Assembly: GCA_003255065.1 (NCBI GenBank)
Contig: QAOA01006931.1
Span: 563,708-627,707 of the forward strand
Direction of reading: 5' to 3'
Length of the DNA: 64,000 nt
From: Cercis canadensis
Taxonomy: Eukaryota > Streptophyta > Magnoliopsida > Fabales > Fabaceae
The notes beneath the pieces are model-generated. The model was given only the letters and a program-made list of their open reading frames with translations, was not told the DNA's origin and made no database searches. This document shows, piece by piece, positions 36,118 through 48,061 of this stretch. Position numbers and translations under genes: made by a program. How positions within the stretch are numbered: the stretch's first letter is position 1; every line of letters starts with the position of its first letter.

Positions 36118-37484
36118 GACATATTCCATGTGGACATGTTGTGGGCCTATTACGTGTTTGATGGGGCCCGCTTCATAGATTTTTTTTTTTGTAAGTTTTT
36201 TATTTTTTAAAAAGTGTAATATTAAGATAAATAAATTTAAAAGTGTTATAAATATATAAATAAATTATAAAACTGTAATATTAGATCAATCAGTCATAAT
36301 TTCATCCTAAACTTCCTTTTACCAATATATATATAAATTTATCATTTTATTTTCTTAAAGAAAAAACCGAAAAAGTGATGGAAGGAACAACGACCTACTT
36401 CAAAGTTTAAAAGAAAGAAAGAAATCACATAAAGAAAAAAAAAGAAACAAATTTATATAAAATTTAAAAAGAAAGAAAGAAATTCATATAAAAAAGTTTA
36501 AAAATAAATATTTATTACATACTAGTTTATGTATACTATTTCACTTTATATGAACAATATAAATTTAAATTGTGCATATTAATTATATATTTTTTTGATA
36601 CAAGTGTTATTAACTATATTCGAATGATACAACATGAATTTTCCTTTTTGCTATTTTTTTTTTTGGGTAAAGAGCATAATCCGAGTTTTAAAATGGGCTG
36701 GCTTAGTGACTTTACACAATGAGGCCTTTTTCCCACGCGTGAAGTGAAGCTATGAGGTAGTTGCTTGCTGCCTCCACACTCTGAGTCGGTGACAGCTCAC
36801 ATAAACGTGTCAAACTCCCATTGGATGGACATCAGATATTTGCTAAATGTCGGTTGTGGAAGCCATTGCCTTTCTTTCTCTATCTTCTCTCTCCTTCTTC
36901 AAAGAAACCTCAGAAACAGCATATTAAATGCTGTCTGTCAGACATTCCCCAAATACTGAGCGAGTCAACCCAGCAGCTCAACTCAGTAAAAAAATAAAAG
37001 AAAAAGAAAACCAGCGAGGCCCACGGTAGCCGTAACGGTGAAGCCACGACGAACCAATGAGAGCTACACCCTCACTCAAACTCATGTCGTGGCGTTACTC
37101 CATTTGTCACTACAAACCCTCCAGACTCTCTTCTCATGCCACGTGGTATGAATAGTAAAACGACAACGTTTAATTGCCAATGATTTTATTTGATTATCAG
37201 GTAAAAGAGACTGGTTTCATTCCTTAATCGGTGCTTTCTGTTGTGTTGTTAAAAACTCTGTTGTGTGACCTTGAGGGTTCTGGATTCTGCATCTGCCAGT
37301 CTTCCTTGCTTCGCATCTCTCTCTCCCTCGTTCCTCCATATTTTTCCAAAATTCTCACATTATAGGTCATAGCGATTCTGCAATATTCATTGATCATGAA
37401 CCATTGATAAAGGGTTTCTCAACCGGTGGTTACAACAAGGGAGCGGATTTTGTGCCACCGGCCATTTAGGGATTTTCCTCTTCG

Positions 37485-40400
37485 ATGACTTATTACAAGG
37501 ATGATCGTGCCAGAGGCGACGTGGTCCCGGAGCTCGTGCTCAGAATCCAGACTGATGATAGCAATGGCGACTACGTCAAATTGAGCGCCATCGCAGAGGA
37601 TTCGCAACCGAAACTCAGGTTAGGTGCGGTTGCGGAGCCTCCTCCACCGCCAAGAGGAGCCTCCCTATGGTATTGGCTTAAATTGGTGGTGTTGGTTATA
37701 TGCCTCGGGTTCTTGGCCGCTGTTTTTTTCAAGTGGGTGGGACCTTTTGTCATGGATAAGGTTCGTTGTTTATCACGCATGTGCTTCTTCTTGCAATCAT
37801 AACACCAGATGCACTGGGTCACTCTCGACTATTTTATTGGATTGACATATGATTTGGGTTTCGGGGCTGGCTTTTCCCTGACAATTTTTTTTCAGAATGA
37901 AGTGAACGTGTATACGTTAATGGCCGAAAATTTTGGTTAGTCTGGTTAATCAGGAGAATGGTTATCTATCGAGCAATTTATGTTTTCGATAGAATTTGTC
38001 ACCTTTGATTTCCATTGTAGACCTCCTCTTAAGCGTTTGTTTTTGTTGATGGGGTGCTGTGATGTGATATTCATGCCCTTGAATGCAACTACCTACTATA
38101 TAATTGACCTTGGTATATCAATTTTAGCTTGTATTAATCTTACAAATTGGTTTTAATATGAGAAAATCACAATGGTGGCTTCAGTTTGCATACTATTGAG
38201 TATTTGGATACTTGTAGGCTGGTGGAACCTTGGCAATTTTGATAGCCCAAATCTATTTTGTCGCAATTGAAATAATAGTTGAAATGCTCTCTCTGGAATG
38301 AGCCTGGCTCATTTTACGATCGTTAGCTGTCTTATAATGGAAATGTTTATGTTCAAAGCTGCAGACTTATATATATATCGTTTGGCTCTGCCTTCCATAA
38401 AGATCCATAAGATGAAACTTATGAAAATATGATGCATCAACATCTAGGTTGAAATATCATTGCTTGCCAAAAACAATTCTAGGACTCAAATATGCTCCTA
38501 GCCTGATTTGTTGTTGTTTGCATTAGTTGTAAATTATAATTCTTAAAGCCTCTCACTGATTAATAACTTAACTTTTATTTTCAGGAGATTATTCCAGTAA
38601 TAAATTGGGAGAGAAGCACGTTCAGTACTCCAGTCTTAACTGTTCTAATATTTGCTTCTGTAGCATTATTCCCATCCCTACTTTTACCATCTTCTCCTTC
38701 TATGTGGGTGGCTGGGATGACATTTGGTTATGGCTTTGGGTTCTTGCTAATAATATCTGCAGCAGCTGTCGGTGTATCACTACCTTTTTTCATTGGCTCA
38801 ATCTTCCATCATAAAATTCAAGTGCGTGCCTCATCTTAAATCCATGTTGGTTTATAGTTTCTGAAACGCTGTCTGCATGTGTTTGTCTTACTTATGGTAA
38901 TTATAATCCAACATTTTATGATTATGCGCAGGGGTGGTTAGAAAAGTATCCAAAGAAAGCGTCTATTTTAAGATCAGCAGGTGGAGGAACTTGGTTTCAT
39001 CAGTTCCGGGCAGTGGCTTTAATCAGGATTTCTCCTTTCCCTTACATACTCTACAATTACTGTGCTGTGGCAACAAATGTTAACTATGGACCATACATAT
39101 TGGGATCCTTGGTGGGAATGGTGCCCGAAATATTTGTTGCAATCTACACGTAAGATCTCTCTCTCTCTCTTTTTAACAAAATACTGTTTATTGTTTACAC
39201 TACGTGTGTGCTTATGTTTTACGTGCTTATTTACATACTTAAATGGATAGTTTCATGAACGTCAACTGTTTGCATGCAAAAGCTTGTCTCACAAAAAATA
39301 TACGGTGACCCCGTTTCCTCAATTTTGGATGCTGATGCATAATTTGCTTGATTAGTTTTGGCTTCAGTATGGATACATTAATTGGAGAATGATATTTCAA
39401 GAAAAAATATTTGTTTTCATTATGCCTTGGTATCTTTGTAGCAGTTAATTACTTCAACATGTTGTTATGGTTTCAAGATTACATATATAATTGGGAATCC
39501 CTCAAACTTTCCATTTTGCTTTACCATATCTTCAAGTTTCCTCCTGTAGAAATATGTTGCCAATTATGAGGCTTACCACCAGAAATGACACATGACTAAC
39601 TGAGCAGTCAGCATGAAATATATCTAGAAGTGATTTGGTGGATTGATTATTTTTAAGAAACAGTAAAAATGAGGTATTCCTTCAAGGTATGTTTTATTTC
39701 ATTTATATGAAATGACAGATTGCTCTTGTTTTTTTCCCTTTTTAGTCTCTGATTTTTTCTAACCATTTATTATCTTCATGTACTCTTTCAACCAAACTCG
39801 AGGTATTTTGGATTTGTGAAATTTCAACGGTTTTACTGATCCCTTGCTGATCCATTTTTCTTTCATAACTTTTACACTTTCCTCTTTAAAACAAGTGCAT
39901 CTTCTAATGTGTAAGCATATTTGACATGGGTAATATATTGGATATGTGAGTTAGTATTTTAATTTTAACCTATGAGATTGACGTTTGATGTTTCCAGAGC
40001 TGCTGAATTTTTAGTTTGTAATTGTTGTTATTTCTTATTTAGATATTGATCACTTGAGTTTGTATGTCCAACTATTTTATTTCCTTGTAGGGAGGTAAGA
40101 ATTATTTGTTTAACTGCATCATATGTGATAGCTTCTTAAAATTAATCGATTTACTGGCATTTGTCCATGAAATGGGTATTTGGCAACCTGTAAGATTCAT
40201 GTGGTCATTGGATGGGTTGTTCGTAAAATGTTGAACTAGTATGGAAGTGACTGACCTGTCACCTGTAGGAATTCCTCTTTGCACCTGCCTTCCTTTAGCC
40301 ACAACGTAAACCGGTTGCTCTGCCTCCTTGGAGACACCATTTTATTACCTTTACTATAGCATGGATGACACATCCAAAAGAAACGGAAACGCAATTTCCT

Positions 40401-41006
40401 CTTTTTGAGAACGCCACTTGATCAGCATTACCATATGTGGTCTTATTCTTCCTCTTTCTGAGAAGGCCACTTGATCAGCAATACCATGTTTGCTGTCAAT
40501 TCTATACTTGACTTCTTCTTCCTCGTTTCCTCCCACATCCAAATCTTTTCTGAAAATGTATATATACTTGATCAGTAATGCCGTCTTTTCTGTCAATTCT
40601 TTACTTGATTTCATCTCTCTCTAGCATATTAACCATGATAACGATTATGCCTTTGCCATTAATTCTTACTTTTCTTTTTTCCTTTACGTTTGATGTATAT
40701 TTGATGTTATTCCTGAATCCATTATTTCCTTCTACCGATTTCAAATGTTAGTTTATCGGGACAGAAATCAATAATGCAAAGTATCTGGACCCTCTTGAAC
40801 TCATGATTTCCTTGGCTTACTGCAGGGGGATTTTGATACAGACTTTGGCTAATGCTTCGCATGAAAGACATTCTCTATCTGCTCCGCAGATTATCTTCAA
40901 TGTTGTTGGCTTCTGCATAACTGTGGCTACAACAATCTTCTTCACAGTCTATGCTAAGAGGCGGCTCAAGGAGTTACAAACGGAAGATGAGCTTTTGTTG
41001 CAATAA
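37485..41006 (+). CDS. TVP38/TMEM64 (DedA, SNARE-associated Golgi) membrane protein
   Basis: Four exons, 37485-37760, 38585-38821, 38932-39149 and 40826-41006, encode 303 residues. A cytosolic N-terminus of about 65 residues with a PPPPP run precedes a first helix (WLKLVVLVICLGFLAAVFF). The core follows: LTVLIFASVALFPSLLLP, MWVAGMTFGYGFGFLLIISAAAVG, the cytosolic GWLEKYPKKA loop, FRAVALIRISPFPYILYNY (the conserved R-x-x-P re-entrant motif) and NYGPYILGSLVGMVPEIF. A last helix precedes a basic, then acidic tail. DedA/VTT-domain proteins are linked to lipid scrambling and Golgi/ER traffic; the plant members are barely studied. The last donor is TACAC/GTAAGA, in phase with the next exon. Arabidopsis relatives by gene order: At1g12450 and At4g22850. 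Confidence 0.93.
40380..40615. repeat. Imperfect intronic repeat with CTTGATCAG phrase
   Basis: Within intron 3 of the DedA gene, CTTGATCAG followed by a TACC/TGCC-type phrase occurs at 40417, 40470 and 40567, separated by T/C-rich stretches. CTGTCAATTCT also occurs twice. Spacings of 53 and 97 bp fit a decayed unit of about 50 bp. Confidence 0.55.
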
Positions 41007-41710
41007 TTTAGTAGTTTCAGTTTGGGTTTCGCCGGAAGTTATTGGCTACATGAGCCAGTTGCTATTGCGTATTAACATGTGGTGCACAGCTGGGTGAGGT
41101 TTTATTTATTAGCTGACTTCATACAGGGAGGGTTGAACTCAAATGTAAAGGATGGAAGAGGGTGACAGAGGAGGCCGGAGGAAACAACCTAACATGACTG
41201 ACACCAATTTTTAGTTCAGCATTTCCTTTTCCTTTTTTCCTCTTTCTGTTTTATGAAAATTGTTTTCCTTGGTGCTTCTGTCACTCGAATCATTGTGTAT
41301 GAATAAAATTCTTAATTTAGAAAGGTTGATTGGGAACCTCAGTGTAAATCCTTTTTTTTTGAAATTTTATTTTTGGCTGTGATTCCACACTGTAAATCAA
41401 ATACAACAAAGTTGTTAACTAGTCAAACATGTTCATGCTTCCACAATTTTTTTTTTTCTATACTGTAATGACGAGAAACAGTAAATACAGCTTTCAGTAA
41501 AAAAAAAAAAAAAAAAACAGTAAATAAACCATCACATATCTCGTAACTTAGGGCTCAGTTAATCTGAGTTGTTGAAACAACAATTTTAAGCAAGTTTATA
41601 AATATGTAAGGTGAGGAGTTAATTGAAAATATAAGAAAAATAGTCATGATTCCATTTTCTAATATTTTTCGTTGGTATCACAAGAACGGTGAAAACAAAG
41701 AAGATGTAAG

Positions 41711-42139
41711 TTACCAGCGACGACATTCATTCATCTTCACAGAGGGAGAAGGTCTATCAACAAAGTTCATTTGGTCTCTGGTGTGTGCTTTTATATGATC
41801 TGAGAGTTCCCAAACTGGGGCGGGTAGAGAATTATTGCGTGTAAACGATGCCTCTCTTTTCCTATGGACTTGCTCCAAATGAGTTTGACCAATGACTATC
41901 TTTCTTTTTCTCTCCCGCCCTAATGATCTGATATATTCATTGGCTTTAGCTTCAAGTTCAACTATTACTGCTTTTAGGTGGGGGTGTAAATATTGTACTA
42001 AAAGGTTTAGACAAATAAATACGTTGAAAGTTGGAGGGGAAAAAGATAATGAAATTAAGGAAGAAAAAAGAGAAATGGTAATGTGCATGGCATACTTAAT
42101 TACGACCATGGATTCTAACGCAATCGTATCATCATCCAT
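41711..42139 (-). CDS. Hypothetical protein, uncertain
   Basis: A true ATG at 42139 (MDDDTIALESM) opens a 142-codon frame. The last ~95 residues look like protein: a helical charged stretch (VIVELEAKANEYIRSLGRERKRK) and a polar C-terminus ending MNECRRW. The middle is T-rich, with a GT near 42092 and TTTTAG at 41999-42004, like a short intron. Removing it does not keep the downstream frame, so the structure is unresolved. I recognise no family. It may be a gene relict. Confidence 0.22.
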   Translation of the reverse strand: MDDDTIALESMVVIKYAMHITISLFSSLISLSFSPPTFNVFICLNLLVQYLHPHLKAVIVELEAKANEYIRSLGRERKRKIVIGQTHLEQVHRKREASFTRNNSLPAPVWELSDHIKAHTRDQMNFVDRPSPSVKMNECRRW

Positions 42140-42576
42140 GCACTACACTCTCATTAATATCTATTTTGTTTTTATCGTGCTTTTGATAATCCTCTCTTGA
42201 AATACTTGCCTTAATTTTGGCAAGTGAAGACTTTGTTATGATTCTTTTCCCATTCATGAAGATTATTTTAGTACGAGCATGTCAGTGGTAGTACTCATAA
42301 TAGCTGCAGGAATGAATGTGAGATTAATTTCATTTTCACAAGAGAAGGGCAGCAAAAGTTAAAAATGGTCACCTCCCACTCCCATTGTAATTTATACCGA
42401 TAAACAAAAGAAAAGAAAATAAATAAGAATTATTATAGTACTTGTTTGGTTTATAATTGACAGATCTACTGGTTTGGACAGAATATGCCATGAAACAAAT
42501 AAGGTGGCTCAAACTCTTTAAATAAAGAAGAGGATGAAAAATGGATCACTCTCCAACTTAAAAACCATGGTAATTG

Positions 42577-42580
<4 letters not shown>

Positions 42581-42612
<32 letters not shown>
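42581..42612. repeat. (AG)16 microsatellite
   Basis: 32 bp of uninterrupted AG units. It creates spurious Arg-Glu and Leu-Ser open frames on the two strands. Confidence 0.95.
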
Positions 42613-42615
<3 letters not shown>

Positions 42616-42824
42616 ATTCTCTATACCTCTTCCTCCGTGATAGGGCAGAGCAGAGCATTTTTGCATTTGTCCTTGTCAATTGTCATTGTTTAGTTATTTA
42701 TTTATTAAGAGCATAAATTGAATATATCCAAATGTAAGAACCTTGAGAGAAGGTCATGGAATAAAATTCGTCGGCCTAAAACAATGTCTTGAGCAATTGT
42801 CTTATGTTAGAGGGTGCCTACAAA

Positions 42825-42844
42825 AGAGAGAGAGAGAGAGAGAG
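42825..42844. repeat. (AG)10 microsatellite
   Basis: 20 bp of AG units, 210 bp beyond the first AG tract. Open frames at 42814-43008 (plus) and 42807-42998 (minus) run through it and are not supported otherwise. Confidence 0.93.
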
Positions 42845-43528
42845 GGACAGATTCGAATATAATGCGATTACAAATGGGTCTGAGTGGTATGACCAACCAA
42901 CATCCCATAAATGATAATGAACTGTTGATGTCACTTGGCCCTTGTTGTTTTGGTTTGGGGACAAGGATGGTGTTTGGTATGGGAGGCACGGTCAGCACTC
43001 AGCAGTAGGGGTCTATCTACTTGGAACCTCAACCATGAATTCACTGTCACCTCCTCTTCCCTATCTTGGAATTAAGTTTATGTTCAAAACATACATTTTT
43101 TTTATGCTCTGTTTTTAGGTACTTAATGAACCCATTTCAGCTTTCAACATGTTTATCTTAAGATCAAACATTAACTTTACCGCAAACTAAAAGGTTCAAA
43201 AGGCTGTGCTGCGTTATTACTTATTTGTGGGACTCCGGGGGGACCACTACTGAATGCGAACCCTAACTTTAATATTTGAAAAAAGCATTACATGCATTTC
43301 GCATAATATCCAATCTAATTTCTCAGAAAGGGAAACCTTCACATACATTTGTTTCTTTTTTAAATAATTTCGATTAGAGTCACGGGCTAACCAAAATATT
43401 TTCAATTTTATTTTCTTTTTATAGCATATCATATTCATTATCAATATTTTATAATAAAATAATAATGCCCAGTAAACCCAACGCAGAAACAATTTTAATT
43501 GTTGGGGCTGAATCAATGTTTTTTTTTT

Positions 43529-43529
43529 N
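43529..43529. other. Assembly gap (single N)
   Basis: One N between a T-run and the telomere-like stretch. Confidence 0.8.
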
Positions 43530-43640
43530 AATTTAGGATTTTGAGTTTGGGGTTTAGGGTTAGAAATTTGGGGTTTAAAATTTGAGTTTAAGATTAAGGG
43601 TTTAATATTTAAGGTTGAGAATGTGAGATTTAAGGTTTAG
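43530..43640. repeat. Degenerate telomere-like repeats
   Basis: G/T-rich stretch with GGGGTTTAGGGTTAG and many near-matches to the plant telomere unit TTTAGGG (GGGTTTAA, GGTTTAG). It begins directly after a scaffold gap. The array is too degenerate to be a functional telomere; interstitial relicts and simple low-complexity drift both fit. Confidence 0.5.
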
Positions 43641-43680
43641 AAAGGGGTGAAAGGGAAGCATTAAGGATTTTGTGCCTAAT

Positions 43681-43820
43681 ATTCAAATATGCGTTTTTCT
43701 AAGGAAAACGCGTATTTGAATATGCGTTTTCCTTAAGAAAACTCATATTTGAATATGAGTTTTCCTTAGAAAAACGCACATTCAAATACGCGTTTTTCTA
43801 AGGAAAACGCATATTTAAAT
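43681..43820. repeat. Array of four overlapping palindromes
   Basis: 140 bp made of about 41-bp palindromes (ATTCAAATA-GCGTTTT-loop-AAAACGC-TATTTGAAT) repeating with a period of about 33 bp. Neighbouring units share their ATTTGAAT arms, so each unit can form a stem and the array reads nearly the same on both strands. Loops alternate between TCTAAGG and CCTTAAG or CCTTAGA. Confidence 0.85.
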
Positions 43821-44098
43821 GTTAGACATAAAAAAATAGATCCATTTTGGTAAATATTTTGAAAAGTAACCTATTTTCGTATTTATTTTATAAAAAAATA
43901 TTATTTTGGTAAAAAAGCCGTGTAGAAGAGTATCTGGCCCTTTATACTAGTCAAATGCAAAAAACAAATTTGAACAAAAAGAACAAGTAACGTTAAAGAT
44001 GAGGACTAACCTTTAATCTGAGGCCAAAATTACCTAACACCGCAGAAAAGTAGAAGAAAGACAAGGACGCGTGGCATGATCTCAGTTGTCTATGGGCT

Positions 44099-44198
44099 CT
44101 CGCAGCAGCATTCACAAATTACAGTTTATACTTTATAGTTCCNTTGGGGTCGCACTCGCAGCAGCATTCACAAATTACAGTTTATACTTTATAGTTCC
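44099..44198. repeat. 44-bp direct repeat across a scaffold gap
   Basis: 44099-44142 and 44155-44198 are identical (CTCGCAGCAGCATTC...TATAGTTCC), with the N at 44143 directly after the first copy. This is the pattern of two contig ends that overlap but were joined with a gap, so one copy is probably false. Confidence 0.85.
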
Positions 44199-45306
44199 AT
44201 AATCCTTATTTCTCTAAACATAGAAAATTAAATTATGAAGATTAAAATAAACCACATGATATCAACACAAACTAATTTTGATAAACATTTTATTATAAAA
44301 TTGTTTTTGATGTGACAAATATTTAATTAAATAATCAGATGCTAAACTAAAGTAGTCCCTAACGAAACGAAACGGATAGTAGAAAGTTCAATGACTAAGC
44401 AAACCCATCGCTCACCAGAAAATAGTACAAAGTACAAACAAGTAAACAACACACTCCCTCTCTCTCTTGCTCTTTTTCTTCTGGTTCTTTTCCTTTTTCC
44501 GTCTTCCTCTCTTGCATAGTAACTGCGATGGTGATGATGGTGGTGGTGACTTAGTTGGTGGGGAAGAATAAATGCCGTGTAAGAAAGACAGGGCCTACAA
44601 AAGTGATGGTGGTGGTGCTGAAATAGAAACTCAGAATCACAGACAGATTGGGTTTCCATTGTTAAATGCGTATCATTGCCAGAGGCAAGTCCTTGGAAAG
44701 AGAAAGAGGGAAAGATGGACTCTCTCATGCACGTGGTTCAGCTTCAGTTGGTGGCAACCGCGAAATTTATATTTCACAGCAATCTTTAAAGTAGTGTATT
44801 AAATTGCCTCTCACTGTCTCACCTGCTTCCTTTCCAGCAAAGCTACAGCCACCATTTCCGCTATTTTCATTACATTTACTCCCAGTCCCATTCCTCCCTG
44901 CCTTCCATTTATTCTCTCTCTTCTAGCTCAAGCTCTGATTTTGGTAATCGCATTTTGATCCCACAAAAGCGAATTTATAAGAAAGAGAGGTTCCCCAAAT
45001 CTTCCTTCTTGATGCTTGACCGAGAACCCAGGTAGAGAACCAGAGTTCAAACTTCGAACAGTTGCTTAGATTACAAAAATCTACTTCTGTGAGTGGTCAA
45101 GTTGTCAAAATTTCCTTCACTCATTGTCAGTTAAGAAGCAGCTGAATGAGAATGTTCCCATTTGGAATTTGGTCATTTACTCATTCAACCAACATTTGCA
45201 AAAGCTTTACCATTGTAGCTGAGGAACCGAAGTTCTCCCCCAATTGGGTCCAACTGCGATAATGCCTAACATGTAAACACATCCACCGACGCCCATTGTT
45301 TCGAGC

Positions 45307-48061
45307 ATGAGAAGACTCCGTCAATTCCTTCTCTCTCATGCTCTGCTCTGCTCTATTCTTTGTTTTATTTCATTCATCACAGTCTCACCAGCTACTGAAA
45401 AGGAGATTTTGCTACAATTTAAGGGTAATATTACAGATGATCCCTACAACAGTTTGCGTTCATGGGCTTTAAGTGGAAACCCTTGTGAAGATTACGAGGG
45501 TGTTTCCTGTAACTCGGAAGGATTTGTGGAAAGGATTATTCTATGGAACACTAGCTTGGCCGGAGTATTGTCTCCAGCTCTGTCGGGGTTGAAATCGTTG
45601 AGGATTTTGACATTGTTCGGGAATCGCTTTTCGGGTCATATCCCTCAAGAATATGCTGACATACACACATTGTGGAAGATCAATTTGAGTACCAATGCGT
45701 TATCTGGTTCAATTCCAGACTTCATTGGTGATTTACCGAGCATCCGCTTTCTAGATTTGTCAAGGAATGGCTTCATTGGGGAGATACCATCAGCTTTGTT
45801 TAGGTACTGTTACAAAACCAAGTTCGTTGCTTTCTCTCATAACAGTCTTTCAGGTTCAATTCCAGCATCGTTGGTGAATTGCTCCAACCTTGAAGGTTTT
45901 GATTTTTCTTTCAACAATCTTAGTGGGGATATTCCTTCTCGAATTTGTGACATTCCAAGCTTATCCTATATAATCTTGAGAAGCAATGGCTTATCAGGAA
46001 CTGTGCAAGAGCAGATTTCGGCTTGCCAAAGTTTAAACCATCTCGATCTTGGTAGTAATATGTTCACTGGTTCGGCCCCATTCAACACCCTTGAAATGCA
46101 AAATCTTACTTATTTCAATGTATCTTATAATGGGTTTAGTGGACAGATTCCTGAGACGACAACCTGTAGTGAGACATTACAAGTTTTTGATGCTTCAGGG
46201 AATGGTTTGGATGGGGAGATTCCCTTGAGCTTAACAAAATGCAAAAACCTAAAGCTATTGGCTTTGGAGTTAAATCGGCTGAATGGGAGTATTCCGGAAA
46301 GGATTCAGGATTTGGAAAGGTTATTAGTTATTAAACTGGGTAATAATTCAATAGGTGGGATGATTCCAGAGGGGTTTGGCAACATTGAGCTACTTGAAGT
46401 TCTAGATTTGCACAATCTAAACCTCGTTGGTGAAATTCCCATTAATATAAGCAATTGCAGGTTTCTTCTTGAGCTGTGAGTTCCATAACCTTCTCAAACT
46501 GAATCAAATCTATACATTAACTTCAACACTCTGATTCAAATCTGAATACATTCTTTTATGTTGCTGCAGGGATATTTCTGGTAATAACCTAGAGGGAGAA
46601 ATTCCTCAGACCCTTTACAACATGACGAATCTGAAAGTCCTGGACCTTCATCAAAACCAGCTTAATGGAAGCATCCCACCAAGCCTAGGAAACCTGTCAA
46701 AGCTCCAATCCCTAGATTTATCACATAATTCGCTCTTTGGCTCAATCCCTTCTTCCCTTGGAGATTTGAAAAACTTGACACATTTTAATCTGTCATTTAA
46801 CAATCTCTCAGGCCGCATTCCCCTTCTTTCAACCATCCAGGGTTTTGGTTCATCTGCATTTTCAAACAATCCGTTTCTTTGTGGGGCTCCTTTGGACACA
46901 CCTTGCTCAGCAAATGGCACTAGATCACCTACAGTTTCTGGTAAAACGAAAGTGCTAAGTGTCTCTGCAATTGTTGCAATTGTTGCTGCAGCTGTAATTC
47001 TTACTGGGGTTTGTTTGGTGACCATCATGAATATTAAGGCTCATAGTAGAAAAAAAGATGATCAGGCAATGATTATTGAGAGCACACCTCTTGGGTCAAC
47101 GGAATCAAATGTTATAATTGGGAAGTTGGTTCTTTTCAGCAAAAGTTTACCGTCAAAGTATGAAGACTGGGAGGCAGGTACCAAAGCATTGCTCGACAAA
47201 GAGTCTCTGATAGGCGGTGGATCAATTGGTACAGTCTACAGAACTGATTTTGAAGGTGGGATCTCAATTGCAGTGAAAAAGCTCGAGACTTTGGGAAGGA
47301 TCAGAAACCAGGATGAATTTGAGCACGAAATTGGGCGACTAGGCAACCTTCAACACCCTAATTTAGTCGCCTTTCAAGGTTATTATTGGTCATCGACAAT
47401 GCAGTTGATTCTATCAGAGTTTGTCCCAAATGGGAATTTATATGATAATCTACATGGGATAGGTTTTCCAGGAACTAGCACTAGTCGTGGCAATAAGGAG
47501 TTATATTGGTCTAGAAGGTTCCAAATTGCAGTTGGAACCGCAAGAGCCCTTGCTTATCTTCACCATGATTGTCGACCTCCAATTCTTCATCTCAACATTA
47601 AATCATCTAACATACTCTTAGATGAAAAGTACGAAGCTAAGTTGTCTGATTGTGGATTAGGAAAATTACTGCCTATTTTGGACAATTATGGTCTGACCAA
47701 ATTCCACAATGCTGTCGGGTATGTTGCACCAGAGTTGGCTCAAAGTTTGAGACAGAGTGAGAAATGTGATGTTTATAGTTTTGGGGTCATTCTTTTGGAG
47801 CTGGTTACAGGGAGGAAGCCTGTAGAGAGTCCAACAACAAATGAGGTGGTGGTTTTGTGTGAATATGTTAGAGGGATGTTGGAGACTGGCTCTGCTTCAG
47901 ATTGCTTTGATAGAAGTTTGCTGGGTTTTGCGGAGAACGAATTGATTCAGGTTATGAGATTGGGACTTATTTGTACTTCAGAGGATCCTTCAAGGAGACC
48001 AAGCATGGCTGAGGTTGTCCAGGTCCTGGAGTCTATAAGAAATGGGTTGGAATCACATTAA
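45307..48061 (+). CDS. LRR receptor-like protein kinase, At1g12460 type
   Basis: Two exons, 45307-46475 and 46570-48061, encode 886 residues. Signal peptide 1-29, then an LRRNT cap with paired Cys (NPCEDYEGVSC). Around 17 leucine-rich repeats of the LxxLxLxxNxLxGxIP plant type follow, with a cap CGAPLDTPC. Transmembrane helix at about 518-539, followed by basic KAHSRKK. The kinase domain has a Gly loop IGGGSIGTVY (604-613) and the VAIK-type lysine in AVKK (626). The catalytic loop reads HLN (730-732) in place of HRD, the DFG position reads DCG (750-752), and APE is kept (776-778). The Arabidopsis relative, as I remember it, also has HLN, so the lineage is probably an atypical kinase that signals by scaffolding. 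The exon junction completes Leu390. Confidence 0.96.

Larger units (their letters stand above)
32451..37484. other. Transposon graveyard between BASS and DedA genes
   Basis: 5 kb between two divergently transcribed genes. The middle (32674-36300) consists largely of DNA transposon remnants listed separately, with gaps at 32842 and 36117. The last 800 bp before 37485 is less AT-rich and includes the 5' leader and promoter of the DedA-family gene. An open frame at 36765-36959 shows no domain. Confidence 0.6.
41007..45306. other. Intergenic region between DedA and LRR-kinase genes
   Basis: 4.3 kb containing the DedA-gene 3' region, an uncertain minus-strand frame at 41711-42139, two AG microsatellites, a telomere-like G/T-rich stretch, a palindrome array, two scaffold gaps and the LRR-kinase 5' leader. 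The leader has short upstream ORFs starting at 45012 and 45262. Confidence 0.6.

Noticed and set aside
42807-43008. Open frames on both strands across the AG microsatellite
   Set aside because: Length comes from the repeat. No domain, no splice support, and the two strands mirror each other.
43681-43820. Possible CRISPR array
   Set aside because: Units overlap and are palindromic with no unique spacers, and the DNA is plant nuclear.
44342-44802. Overlapping frames on both strands, one with His runs
   Set aside because: The His runs are encoded by a GATGGTGGT-type simple sequence. No protein domain is visible.
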